A DNA stretch of 32,966 nt from an uncultured Algibacter sp. Lineage in GTDB: Bacteria > Bacteroidota > Bacteroidia > Flavobacteriales > Flavobacteriaceae. The notes under the pieces were generated by a model, which saw only the letters and a list, made by a program, of their open reading frames with translations, was not told where the DNA came from and ran no database searches. Within the stretch, counting starts at the first letter, position 1. Each line of letters begins with the position of its first letter. The translations under genes were made by a program, and so were the position numbers. Positions 25,984-32,966 of this stretch are shown one piece after another. The stretch spans positions 1 to 32,966 of the forward strand of contig CALKXS010000149.1 in NCBI GenBank assembly GCA_938003745.1, written 5' to 3'.

Positions 25984-26370
25984 AAAAGCGTGTAACAGGT
26001 ATATATAGGAGGTTTATCTTTTAAAACTAAAAATCCAAAAGCAACTAAAGATTGGTATAAAGAACATTTAGGTTTTAATACTGATGATTATGGGTGTACC
26101 TTTTGGTGGAAAGATGAAAACGGAAATAAATGTTCTACGCAATGGAGTCCTTTTCCAGAAGAAACTAAATATTTTGAGCCTTCAAAGAAAGAGCATATGT
26201 TTAATTATCGTGTAGAGAATTTACACAAATTACTTAAAATTTTAAAAGAAGAAGGTGTTACCATTGTTGGAGAAATTGAAGAATATGAATATGGTAAATT
26301 TGATTGGATTTTAGATAACGATGGTAATAAAATTGAACTTTGGGAGCCTGTAGATGCCGCTTTTTTATAA
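25980..26370 (+). pseudogene. VOC/glyoxalase-family protein, frameshifted near its start
   Basis: Starts MKKRVTGI, then a (TA)4 run at 26000-26007 shifts the frame; removing four bases restores GGLSFKTKNPKATKDWYKEHLGF and the whole remainder to the TAA at 26368. The downstream part has the vicinal-oxygen-chelate fold pattern: DWYKEHLGFNTDD, the FRVENLHKLLKILKEEGV-like second helix (here YRVENLHKLLKIL), and the metal-binding ending GNKIELWEP. The substrate is unknown. No downstream start would rescue the first beta-strand. It overlaps the DUF1801 pseudogene by 4 bp, so the pair was an operon that decayed together. Confidence 0.85.
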
Positions 26371-26401
26371 ATTTACTTTTTAATATTTTAAATAATCTCT
26401 A

Positions 26402-27166
26402 TTGTCCTATCTAGAAATTCTTCAATCTTATAATTTATCAGTACTTCAATGGATTTCAATTTGTTTAGCCGGTTTTCTATTAGGAGTAACTAAATCTGGT
26501 CTTAAGGGTATTGGTATTATCATTGTTATAATATTAGCCTTTGTGTTTGGAGAAAAAGCCTCTACAGGTATCTTATTACCTATGCTTATTTTTGCAGATA
26601 TTATTTCAGTTATTTATTATAATAGGCATGCACAATGGAAATATATTTTTAAACTATTGCCATATGTTATTGCTGGTGTTTTAGCCGGCGTTTGGATTGG
26701 TAATGATGTTTCTGAGTATGTTTTTAAAAAGCTTATGGCTATAATAATTATTGTGTCTGTATTCATTATGGTTTATTTTGAAAAGCGAAAGTCTGTTTCA
26801 ATACCAAACAGTAAAATGTTTACAGGAACTACAGGCTTATTAACAGGTTTTGCTACAATGATTGGGAATTTGGCAGGACCAATTTCTAATGTTTACTTTT
26901 TAGCCATTCGGTTTCCTAAAAATGAATTTATAGGTACAGCTGCATGGTTGTTTTTTATCATAAATGTTTTCAAGTTGCCATTTCATATTTTTGTTTGGAA
27001 AACGGTAAGGGTGGAAACTTTGGCTTTGAATTCTGTTTTAATACCAGGTGTTGTTATTGGTTTTTTTGTTGGAGCCTATGTCGTTAAGCTTATATCAAAC
27101 GTTAATTATAGATACTTTGTTTTTGTGGTTACAGCAATTGGAGGTATTAGCATGTTATTTAGTTAG
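26402..27166 (+). CDS. TauE/SafE family membrane transporter
   Basis: Probable anion exporter of the TauE/SafE family (sulfite or organosulfur compounds; substrate not predictable). The 254 residues form about eight hydrophobic helices in two similar halves. The first has the typical LAGFLLGVTKSGLKGIG segment near residue 23, the second begins around GLLTGFATMIGNLAGP. Length and helix count are normal. The start is TTG at 26402 (MSYLEIL), which puts the first helix correctly; no in-frame ATG lies upstream before the VOC pseudogene stop 31 bp away. It appears intact. Confidence 0.88.
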   Translation: MSYLEILQSYNLSVLQWISICLAGFLLGVTKSGLKGIGIIIVIILAFVFGEKASTGILLPMLIFADIISVIYYNRHAQWKYIFKLLPYVIAGVLAGVWIGNDVSEYVFKKLMAIIIIVSVFIMVYFEKRKSVSIPNSKMFTGTTGLLTGFATMIGNLAGPISNVYFLAIRFPKNEFIGTAAWLFFIINVFKLPFHIFVWKTVRVETLALNSVLIPGVVIGFFVGAYVVKLISNVNYRYFVFVVTAIGGISMLFS

Positions 27167-27280
27167 AGCATATAGAAATACTATTGTATTTGTAACTATA
27201 AAGCAATTTAAGATACATATAAGTAGTAGTAAATTTAATTTTCATTAATTTTATATTTTAACCATATAATATTTAATACA

Positions 27281-27697
27281 ATGTCTGACGAAAAAAAATT
27301 AAGTGACGATCTAGATGATATCATAGGAGATGCTAAAGAAGGTGCTAAAAAAGTAGCAGATAAAGCAGGAGAGCTTGCAGATGATGCTAAAGAAGTAGCA
27401 AAAGAATTTGCAGATAGCGCTAAAGAAGCTTTTAATAGCGCATCGAGTGAAAACAAGAAAGTTTTAGTTGGTCTACTTGCAATTTTGTTAGGATGGCTTG
27501 GAGTTCATAAATTTATTTTAGGTTATCAAAAAGAGGGCATCATTATGGCAGTAGTTGGCGTTCTTGGATGGTTTTTATGTGGAATACCTACCATGATTGT
27601 TTCTGTAGTTGGTTTAGTTGAAGGTATTATCTATTTAACTAAATCTGATAAAGAATTTTATAATACTTACCAAGCTGGAAAAAAGCCTTGGTTTTAA
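27281..27697 (+). CDS. TM2-domain membrane protein with amphipathic N-terminus
   Basis: A 138-residue protein. Residues about 1-58 are an acidic, alanine- and lysine-rich amphipathic region with roughly 11-residue periodicity (DAKEGAKKVADKAGELADDAKEVAKEF and on), similar to LEA or YtxH-type segments. Residues about 60-125 are a TM2 domain: two membrane helices with the signature LGWLGVHKFILGYQKEG between them. No activity is known for bacterial TM2 proteins; a membrane-stress role is a guess from the N-terminus. It is a single gene ended by a terminator at 27716-27747. Confidence 0.88.
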   Translation: MSDEKKLSDDLDDIIGDAKEGAKKVADKAGELADDAKEVAKEFADSAKEAFNSASSENKKVLVGLLAILLGWLGVHKFILGYQKEGIIMAVVGVLGWFLCGIPTMIVSVVGLVEGIIYLTKSDKEFYNTYQAGKKPWF

Positions 27698-27715
27698 TTT
27701 CGTTATCAATAGTAT

Positions 27716-27747
27716 AAAAAGCCAAATATTTCATGTTTGGTTTTTTT
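27716..27747 (+). terminator. Intrinsic terminator after TM2 gene
   Basis: AAAAAGCCAAA pairs with TTTGGTTTTTT (one G-U pair), followed by more T. It insulates the arsR operon from upstream reading. Confidence 0.75.
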
Positions 27748-27760
27748 AACTTAAATTATA

Positions 27761-27776
27761 ATCGTAATATTGCAAT
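27761..27776 (+). promoter_or_regulatory. Candidate ArsR operator overlapping the arsR promoter
   Basis: ATCGTAATATTGCAAT is an imperfect palindrome (12 of 16 bases symmetric), and the adjoining ATATTGCAATAT is a perfect 12-bp palindrome. TAATATTG inside it is one base off the -7 consensus. The site lies 14 bp before the arsR ATG, suiting autorepression by an ArsR/SmtB dimer. Confidence 0.6.
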
Positions 27777-27790
27777 ATGAAAATAATATA

Positions 27791-28114
27791 ATGGGGATTA
27801 CAAAAACACAAATATTTACAGAGCAACAAAATGATCTAGCTCAATTTTTTAAAGTACTTGGTCACCCTGCAAGAGTAGCTATATTACAATATATAAGCAA
27901 ACAGAATACCTGTATATGTAATGATCTAGTTGAAGAAATTGGATTAGCTCAGGCTACTATTTCACAACACTTAAAAGAGTTAAAAAGTATAGGGTTACTT
28001 AATGGTGAGGTTGAAGGTAAAAAAATGTGCTACTGTATTAATGTAGAGCGTTGGACGGTAATTCAACAACAATTAAATGCTTTTTTTAATACAACAAAGT
28101 CTAATTGTTGCTAG
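27791..28114 (+). CDS. arsR: ArsR/SmtB family arsenic-type repressor
   Basis: Winged-helix metalloid-responsive repressor of 107 residues. The ATG at 27791 was chosen (MGITKTQIFTEQQ); an upstream TTG frame start would cover the operator. The DNA-binding part reads FKVLGHPARVAILQYI, then the metal-site motif NTCICNDL, which resembles the ELCVCDL arsenite-binding motif of E. coli ArsR as I recall it, then the recognition helix AQATISQHLKELKSIGLL. Extra cysteines occur in KMCYC and the terminal NCC. It presumably represses its own operon (arsR, DUF6428, GNAT remnant, phosphatase-like reductase) and releases DNA on As(III) or Sb(III). Confidence 0.92.
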   Translation: MGITKTQIFTEQQNDLAQFFKVLGHPARVAILQYISKQNTCICNDLVEEIGLAQATISQHLKELKSIGLLNGEVEGKKMCYCINVERWTVIQQQLNAFFNTTKSNCC

Positions 28115-28140
28115 CCTAATAACATTTAAAATATTTAATT

Positions 28141-28641
28141 ATGAAAACACAAGAATTTTTTAACGTTTTAGAACAACACAAAGACAAGTCTTTATTGTTT
28201 GAATATGCTCCAAATTTATTGGTAGGAGCTAATTATCATATTACAGAAGTAAAACATATAACTGTAGATTCTGTAGATTGCGGAGGGCAAACTGATGCAT
28301 GGAAAGAAACTATAGTTCAGTTATGGGAGAGTCCAGAAGAAATAGGTAAAACAGAATTCATGTCCGTTTTTAAAGCTCTTTCCATTTTGAAAAAAGTAGG
28401 AACAATGAAGCCTTACGTTTTAGATGCTGAAGTTAAAATAGAGTATAGTAATGCTGCTTTTCATACAGCTCAGTTATTTGTTAACGATTTTGAAATACAT
28501 AATAACAATGTAGTGTTTAAATTAGCGATTGCTAAAACAGACTGTAAAGCAAAAGAGCTTTGTGGTGTTCCTGAAAATATAGAGGTAATTTCTGGTTCTT
28601 CAAATGAGCCATGTTGTACACCAGATGGAAACTGTTGTTAG
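28141..28641 (+). CDS. DUF6428 family protein
   Basis: A 166-residue protein of unknown activity that I recall as DUF6428, typically found beside arsR in Bacteroidota. The core begins MKTQEFFNVLEQHKDKSLLF and includes the conserved HITEVKHITVDSVDCGGQTDAW segment. The tail is cysteine-rich (CGVPENIEV, then PCCTPDGNCC at the very end), suggesting thiol-based metalloid binding or delivery, which is inference. It starts 26 bp after arsR and is presumably in the same transcript. Confidence 0.85.
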   Translation: MKTQEFFNVLEQHKDKSLLFEYAPNLLVGANYHITEVKHITVDSVDCGGQTDAWKETIVQLWESPEEIGKTEFMSVFKALSILKKVGTMKPYVLDAEVKIEYSNAAFHTAQLFVNDFEIHNNNVVFKLAIAKTDCKAKELCGVPENIEVISGSSNEPCCTPDGNCC

Positions 28642-28649
28642 ATTATTTA

Positions 28650-29120
28650 AAAAGTAAGACTGAATTGCCATTTCAAGAATCTATAAAGAAGGTTTAGAAA
28701 CGGGTATAGCAACATTTGAAACTGAGAATGTCCTTCTCTTGGGAGTTTTGAAATGCCAAGTACATTTCAGAATGCAGTTTAGCAGCAGTTATTAATAATC
28801 AAGTTGTTGGTTTTGCAGTATTGTCAAAAACCTCAAAACGGAAAGTGTATAAGGGAGTAGCTGAAGTAAGTGTTTATGTTTCCAAAAATTTTAGAGGAAA
28901 ACAAATAGGAGGAATTTTGTTAAAACACCTAATTGAGATTAGTGATATAAATGGTTTTTGGACCTTGCAGACTAATATTTTCACTGAGAATACGGCAAGT
29001 ATTAAGTTACATTTAAAATGTGATTTTAAAACTGTTGGTATTCGTGAAAAAATTGGAAAATTAAATGGTGAGTGGTTTGACAATCAATTACTTGAGAGAA
29101 TAAGTTTGAATATAAATTAA
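28650..29120 (+). pseudogene. GNAT-family N-acetyltransferase, decayed 5' half
   Basis: The 3' half is a good GNAT domain in one frame: CSLAAVINNQVVGFAVLS, then EVSVYVSKNFRGKQIGGILL with the acetyl-CoA-binding RGKQIGG, and ASIKLHLKCDFKTVGIREK. The 5' half is scrambled: IARIYKEG-like sequence (here ISRIYKEGLETGIATFETE) is in another frame, a frameshift falls around 28730-28740, and TGA at 28749-28751 stands at the position of a conserved Trp. No proper start codon remains. The frame open from TTG 28821 codes only the C-terminal part. Such acetyltransferases are frequent third genes of arsR-DUF6428 operons and may have modified an organic arsenical or an amino-acid analogue. Confidence 0.85.
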
Positions 29121-29129
29121 AAAAATACT

Positions 29130-29744
29130 ATGATATTGTTTGAAAAAATTTCTAATACTATACAGTCATTAGAAATAAACGAGGTTTCTGAAGAAAGGAA
29201 AGTTGTGCTTAATCCTTTGATAGATTATTTAAAAAATAAGATTGAAACCAATAGTTCTATTCGGTTAAATTTTATTTGTACACATAATTCACGACGTAGT
29301 CATTTATCTCAAATTTGGGCGCAAACTATGGCTGCATATTATAATATTAGTAATGTGTCTTGTTATTCTGGAGGCACAGAAGCAACAGCAATGTTCGCTA
29401 AAGTTGGAGAAACATTAATAAATCAAGGGTTTCAAATTTTAAAATTATCTAAAAATGGTAATCCTGTTTACAGTATAAAGTTTGCTGAAAATGAACCTTC
29501 GGTAATTGCGTTTTCAAAACAATTTGGAGATGATTTTAATCCGGCTTCAAAGTTTGCAGCAATTATGACCTGCTCTTCTGCGGATAAAGGTTGTCCAATG
29601 GTTTTGGGTTGTGATAAACGTATAGCAGTGACTTACGAAGATCCTAAAAAATCTGACGGTACACCACTTCAAACTGAAACTTATTTTAATAGAAGCTTGC
29701 AAATAGCAACCGAAATGAAGTATGTGTTTTCTAGTTTAAGGTAA
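29130..29744 (+). CDS. LMW protein-tyrosine-phosphatase-like arsenate reductase
   Basis: Cysteine-based phosphatase fold protein, 204 residues, probably reducing arsenate to arsenite in the cytoplasm. The P-loop is C50-THNSR-R56-S, preceded by a beta-strand (RLNFI). The acid-base Asp171 lies in EDPKKSDG, matching the DP loop of low-molecular-weight phosphatases. Cysteines 148, 155 and 161 (TCSSADKGC, LGC) could form the disulfide relay needed for arsenate reduction. An N-terminal helical extension of about 40 residues is present. It starts 10 bp after the GNAT remnant and ends the visible operon. No acr3 or arsB pump follows, so the arsenite exporter must be elsewhere. Confidence 0.85.
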   Translation: MILFEKISNTIQSLEINEVSEERKVVLNPLIDYLKNKIETNSSIRLNFICTHNSRRSHLSQIWAQTMAAYYNISNVSCYSGGTEATAMFAKVGETLINQGFQILKLSKNGNPVYSIKFAENEPSVIAFSKQFGDDFNPASKFAAIMTCSSADKGCPMVLGCDKRIAVTYEDPKKSDGTPLQTETYFNRSLQIATEMKYVFSSLR

Positions 29745-29764
29745 TAGATATAATTTATAAAAAT

Positions 29765-29797
29765 AAAAGACAACTTAATTATTTTAAGCTGCCTTTT
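29765..29797 (-). terminator. Terminator between convergent ars operon and OlsF-like gene
   Basis: AAAAGACAACTTAA and TTAAGCTGCCTTTT form a stem that is fully paired on the minus-strand RNA when G-U pairs are allowed, followed by U-rich sequence on that strand. On the plus strand two A-C mismatches weaken it. Confidence 0.6.
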
Positions 29798-29801
29798 GTT
29801 T

Positions 29802-31631
29802 TTATTCACCAGTAGTATTTGTGAATTTCCGTTCTAATTCTGCTTGAAATTCTTCCATAACAGGACGAACGGTACTTTCTGGTAAGTCTTCAATTTTGAT
29901 ATACATTAATCCATCAACTGCGTTATTAAATAACGGGTCTACATTAAAAGCAACCAATCTAGCGTTTTGTTTTATATACTTTTTAAGTAGAACAGATAAG
30001 CGTAAAGCACCTGGCTCTATTTCGTCAATAATCTTGTCAAATTTATTTAAATCGGCTTCAGTAGCATCAAAAACAAAGTCTTTATCTGTATCTTTTAGCT
30101 TTACTTTAAATTCCTTTTTAGGATGTACGTATTGAGCAATATAAGGATCGTAGTAATGTGATTTCATAAACTCTATCATCAACGATTTTGAGAAGTTTGA
30201 AAACTGATTACTTATACTAACACCTCCAATTAAAAACTTATGCTCTGGGTGTCTCAATGTAGTGTGTACAATACCTTTCCATAATAAAAATAAAGGCATC
30301 GGTTTTTGTTGGTATTCTTTAATAATGAAAGCACGACCTAACTCAATAGACTGGCTCATCATTTTATAGAGTTCAGGTTCAAAACGAAATAAATCTTGAA
30401 GGTAGAAACCATCTATACCATGGCTCTCAAAAATTTTGGAACCTAATCCCATTCTATAAGCTCCAGCTAGAATGTTTTTTTCAGAATCCCATAAAAACAT
30501 ATGGTAGTAATATCTATCAAAGGTATCAAGATCAATAGCCTCGTTTGTTCCTTCTCCAACTTCTCTAAAGGTTATTTCACGAAGTCTGCCAATTTCTCTT
30601 AAAATATTTGGAATGTTTTGAGCAGGTGCTAAATATACCTCGTAATTTTTACTTTTTAGTAAACGATGGTCATCTTCCCTTAAAGTTTCAACTTCACTAA
30701 TCATCACATCAGATCCTGTAGATGTTACAATCTTTTTCGGTGTTCTTGGAACTTTTAAAGTTGACGATATGTTCTCTAATATTTTACCTTTTTCTTCAAA
30801 AGAATTAGATAACATATAGGTTTTTCGTCTTAAAAACTCTGAGAAATCTTTAAGCTTTGTATGTTCTTGTTGGTCTTTAACAGAAATAGATTTTCCTATT
30901 CTAACTTTTATAACACGACGTTTTTGAGTTAAAACTTCCGAAGGTAATTTTGCAGTTCTAAACGTGTCACTAATTTTTGATAGCTTATAAAATAATTTAC
31001 TGTTTTTTGCATGAAAATAAATAGGTACAACAGGAACTTTTGCTTTCTGCACTAGTTTCATTGCTGCATCTTCCCAAGGTTTATCAACCACTAATTTTCC
31101 ATCTCTATATGTAGAAACTTCTCCCGCAGGGAATAAACCTAATGGATGCCCGTTGCGTATATGTAAAATGGCGTTTTTAAAACCTGCTATACTCGATTTA
31201 ACATCTTTCCTATTCTCAAACGGATTAACAGGCATAATGTAAGGCTTCATTGGTGCTATACGGTGCAATAAGAAATTAGCGATAATTTTAAAATCCTTAC
31301 GCTGCTCTACCATTAATTTTAATAGTAAAATGCCGTCAATACCTCCTAATGGGTGATTGGAAACTGTTATATACGCACCGTCTTTTGGTAAACGTTTTAA
31401 ATCTTCTTCTGGAATTTCGAATTTAATCTGAAATTCTTCTAATATTTTATCTAAAAACTCAACGTCTTTTAAGTGTTTATTTCTTTTGTAAAATTTGTTT
31501 ATGGTAGATATTTTAAGAAGTTTCATTAATAACCAACCAATAAATGTTCCAATAAACCCATATTTATCAACATTTATTGCTTTAGCAACTTCTTTTGCTG
31601 AAACTAAACCTTTATCTTGTTTTTTAGACAT
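29802..31631 (-). CDS. OlsF-like bifunctional acyltransferase (PlsC-type + OlsB/GNAT-type)
   Basis: Membrane-associated two-domain acyltransferase, probably making ornithine or related amino-acid lipids. Counted from MSKKQDKG (609 residues), the N-terminal PlsC-type O-acyltransferase domain has SNHPLGGIDG (91-100) and GLFPAGEVS. The C-terminal OlsB-type N-acyltransferase domain (about 330-490) has REITFREVGEG and DRYYYHMFLWD followed by GAYRMGLG. Fusion of these domains in this order is that of OlsF, described from Serratia and Flavobacterium as I recall; glycine or other lipoamino acids are alternative substrates. I chose the ATG ending at 31631 over the one at 31649, because a promoter box TACGTTTG overlaps the extra codons and related proteins begin near this point. 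Confidence 0.85.
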   Translation of the reverse strand: MSKKQDKGLVSAKEVAKAINVDKYGFIGTFIGWLLMKLLKISTINKFYKRNKHLKDVEFLDKILEEFQIKFEIPEEDLKRLPKDGAYITVSNHPLGGIDGILLLKLMVEQRKDFKIIANFLLHRIAPMKPYIMPVNPFENRKDVKSSIAGFKNAILHIRNGHPLGLFPAGEVSTYRDGKLVVDKPWEDAAMKLVQKAKVPVVPIYFHAKNSKLFYKLSKISDTFRTAKLPSEVLTQKRRVIKVRIGKSISVKDQQEHTKLKDFSEFLRRKTYMLSNSFEEKGKILENISSTLKVPRTPKKIVTSTGSDVMISEVETLREDDHRLLKSKNYEVYLAPAQNIPNILREIGRLREITFREVGEGTNEAIDLDTFDRYYYHMFLWDSEKNILAGAYRMGLGSKIFESHGIDGFYLQDLFRFEPELYKMMSQSIELGRAFIIKEYQQKPMPLFLLWKGIVHTTLRHPEHKFLIGGVSISNQFSNFSKSLMIEFMKSHYYDPYIAQYVHPKKEFKVKLKDTDKDFVFDATEADLNKFDKIIDEIEPGALRLSVLLKKYIKQNARLVAFNVDPLFNNAVDGLMYIKIEDLPESTVRPVMEEFQAELERKFTNTTGE

Positions 31632-31636
31632 ACCTA

Positions 31637-31667
31637 CAAACGTAATCATTTTTTTTACTCAAATCAA
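31637..31667 (-). promoter_or_regulatory. Promoter of the OlsF-like gene
   Basis: On the minus strand, TTG (31667-31665), a 20-bp spacer and TACGTTTG (31644-31637) match the Bacteroidota -33/-7 promoter. The box ends 5 bp before the ATG at 31631, implying a leaderless or near-leaderless mRNA and arguing against the upstream ATG at 31649. Confidence 0.6.
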
Positions 31668-32027
31668 GAATGCTACACCTTAAATTCACTCGGAAAAAGA
31701 CTGAAAAAAGCATGAAAAACTAAGTAGACTCCTTACTTGGTGACTATTTTAATTGTTTCTTCTGTTAATTGTTTCAGTAGTATTGTTTTACCTTTTTCTA
31801 ATTGATCAATGGCTTGCTCATTATAGTGTATTATAATGTAAAGTGATATATTTTCATTACAACTAACCTTAAATTTTGCTTTTAAATGTTGTAGTAAAAT
31901 GTCAAGATTATTCTTAGTACATGACAAAAATACGACCTATCAATTTTCAATATATCAAGTGTTAATTTTATAGTTTAAAATATTTGCTTTCAGTTTATTA
32001 GATAGATAATTCTGACTTATTTCTCTA
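31668..32027. other. Gap between OlsF-like gene and IS remnant
   Basis: AT-rich sequence with no recognised gene. A 64-codon minus-strand frame (31733-31927, beginning MSCTKNNLDILLQHLKAKFK) has a plausible helical composition but no known relative that I recognise and no visible promoter; I do not call it. The left end of the insertion sequence should lie near 31930-32027, but without the right end its inverted repeat cannot be recognised. Confidence 0.4.
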
Positions 32028-32966
32028 ATGAAGAAAACCAATGTTATCACTAAAAACAGTGAATTAACTCGCGTGTCCTTAACACTCATTTACAAGGAAA
32101 AATAAATTTAGCGCGATTAAAACTGATTTCACATTTTGTAATCGCCCTATGCAAAGTACAAACGGTTACTTTTGAAAAGCTAGCTAATGCTTTTGATACC
32201 TAATCTAGCTGTGAATCCTCTTTAAGACGCATACAGCGCTTTATTGCTAATTACAGTTTAGATGTAAACCTTATTGCTCGTCTTGTTTTCAACCTACTTC
32301 CCAAGTAAGGTAAACTCATACTGAGTATTGACAGAACCAATTGGAAGTTTGGACAAACCAATATCAATATTTTTATGTTAGGCATTGTTTACAAAGGAGT
32401 TGCCTTCCCGTTGCTATTTACTATGCTTGATAAAAGGGGGAACTCCAATAGTGAGGAGCGCATCGATTTAATCAATAGGTTTATTTGCCTTTTTGGAAAA
32501 CAAGTTATTGAATCAGTAGTAGCAGATAGGGAATTTGTGGGAGAGCATTTCAAAGTATTTCTTCTCCATAAAGACAAGGTTATTAAGGCGTCTCACTTGT
32601 TTACTAGATTTAAAACCAATGAGTTCGTACATTATAATAAGATTGTAAAAATCAATGGACAACTTTGTTATTTATCAGGTTGTAAACTCAATAACAAAAA
32701 AGGGAAACAAGATTTTTTGATTATAGTATCGTTCAATAAACCCGAAAAAGCACAAGAAGAGTACAAACAACGCTGGCAAATTGAAATATGTTTTAAAGCC
32801 ATGACATCTAGTGGTTTTGATATTTAAAAAATACATTTACAAGATATCGAAAAGAATAGAAAAATTGATCTTACTGGTAATGATTGCTTTTGTTTGGTGT
32901 TATAAAATTGGGATATACTTGCATCAAATCAATCCTAATTACAATCAAAAAACATGGTAGAAAAGC
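32028..32966 (+). pseudogene. IS4-family transposase, heavily degraded, cut by window end
   Basis: DDE transposase remnant. It begins MKKTNVITKNSELT, shifts frame around 32075, then reads HLQGKINLARLKLISHF and VTFEKLANAFDT to TAA 32201, SLRRIQRFIANYSLDVNLI to TAA 32306, then SIDRTNWKFG (first catalytic Asp), FMLGIVYKGVAFPLLF, VVADREFVGEHF (second Asp) and YKQRWQIEICFKA (third, Glu) up to TAA 32825. After a further frameshift come RIEKLILLVMIAFVWCYKIGIYL and HQINPNYNQ. The YREK-motif Lys is replaced by Thr (AMTSSGF). About 20 codons seem deleted in frame between GEH and FKVF near 32548. It cannot be active; the 3' end lies outside. Confidence 0.9.

Noticed and set aside
24271-28751. TGA recoded as tryptophan (two TGA codons at Trp positions)
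   Set aside because: Both genes also carry frameshifts, intact genes use TGG for Trp, and TGA ends genes such as the TPR gene, so these are ordinary nonsense mutations.
31733-31927. Minus-strand 64-codon frame before the IS remnant
   Set aside because: No recognised family, promoter or conserved context; composition alone is not enough to call a gene.

Overview
The window is AT-rich chromosomal DNA of a Flavobacteriaceae bacterium (phylum Bacteroidota). This rests on two secreted proteins with type IX secretion C-terminal sorting domains, -7 promoter boxes of the TAnnTTTG type, the family-typical forms of serS, ribF, pth, DUF4286 and mgtE, and an OlsF-like fused acyltransferase. The genus cannot be fixed by eye.

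Bases 1-8052 are a defence island. It starts inside hsdS of a type I restriction-modification system and continues with a PrrC-type anticodon nuclease gene lying between hsdS and hsdR, as in the E. coli prr locus, and then hsdR. The PrrC call is strong: an ABC-type ATPase core, an 11-residue motif nearly identical to the tRNA-Lys anticodon-recognition peptide, and the R-x3-E-x31-H nuclease triad all fall at one constant offset from the E. coli numbering as I remember it. Downstream are a pentapeptide-repeat membrane protein, a GIY-YIG/DUF4357 nuclease, a DUF6979-like protein and a convergent, apparently 5'-truncated ImmA/IrrE protease. hsdM is presumably just upstream of the window.

Bases 8093-23 kb are ordinary core genome with secreted proteins: a seven-repeat SBBP-type beta-propeller T9SS protein, tRNA-Leu(CAA), prs, rplY/ctc, pth, a T9SS reprolysin-like metalloprotease, the ribF-HTTM-serS group, a TPR lipoprotein-like secreted protein, DUF4286, rsmA and mgtE. 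Two diverged copies of a dispersed intergenic repeat (11.9 kb and 24.0 kb) share terminal boxes and a variable central hairpin.

Bases 24.1-29.1 kb mix intact and decaying genes. A cupin gene, a DUF1801 gene, a VOC/glyoxalase gene and a GNAT gene each carry stops or frameshifts, beside an intact D-2-hydroxyacid dehydrogenase, a TauE/SafE transporter and a TM2 protein. The GNAT pseudogene belongs to a small arsenic-type operon (arsR, DUF6428, GNAT remnant, LMW-PTP-like arsenate reductase) with a palindromic ArsR operator candidate but no efflux pump in view.

The right end carries an OlsF-like bifunctional acyltransferase on the minus strand, with a promoter that decides its start, and a heavily degraded IS4-family transposase that runs off the window.
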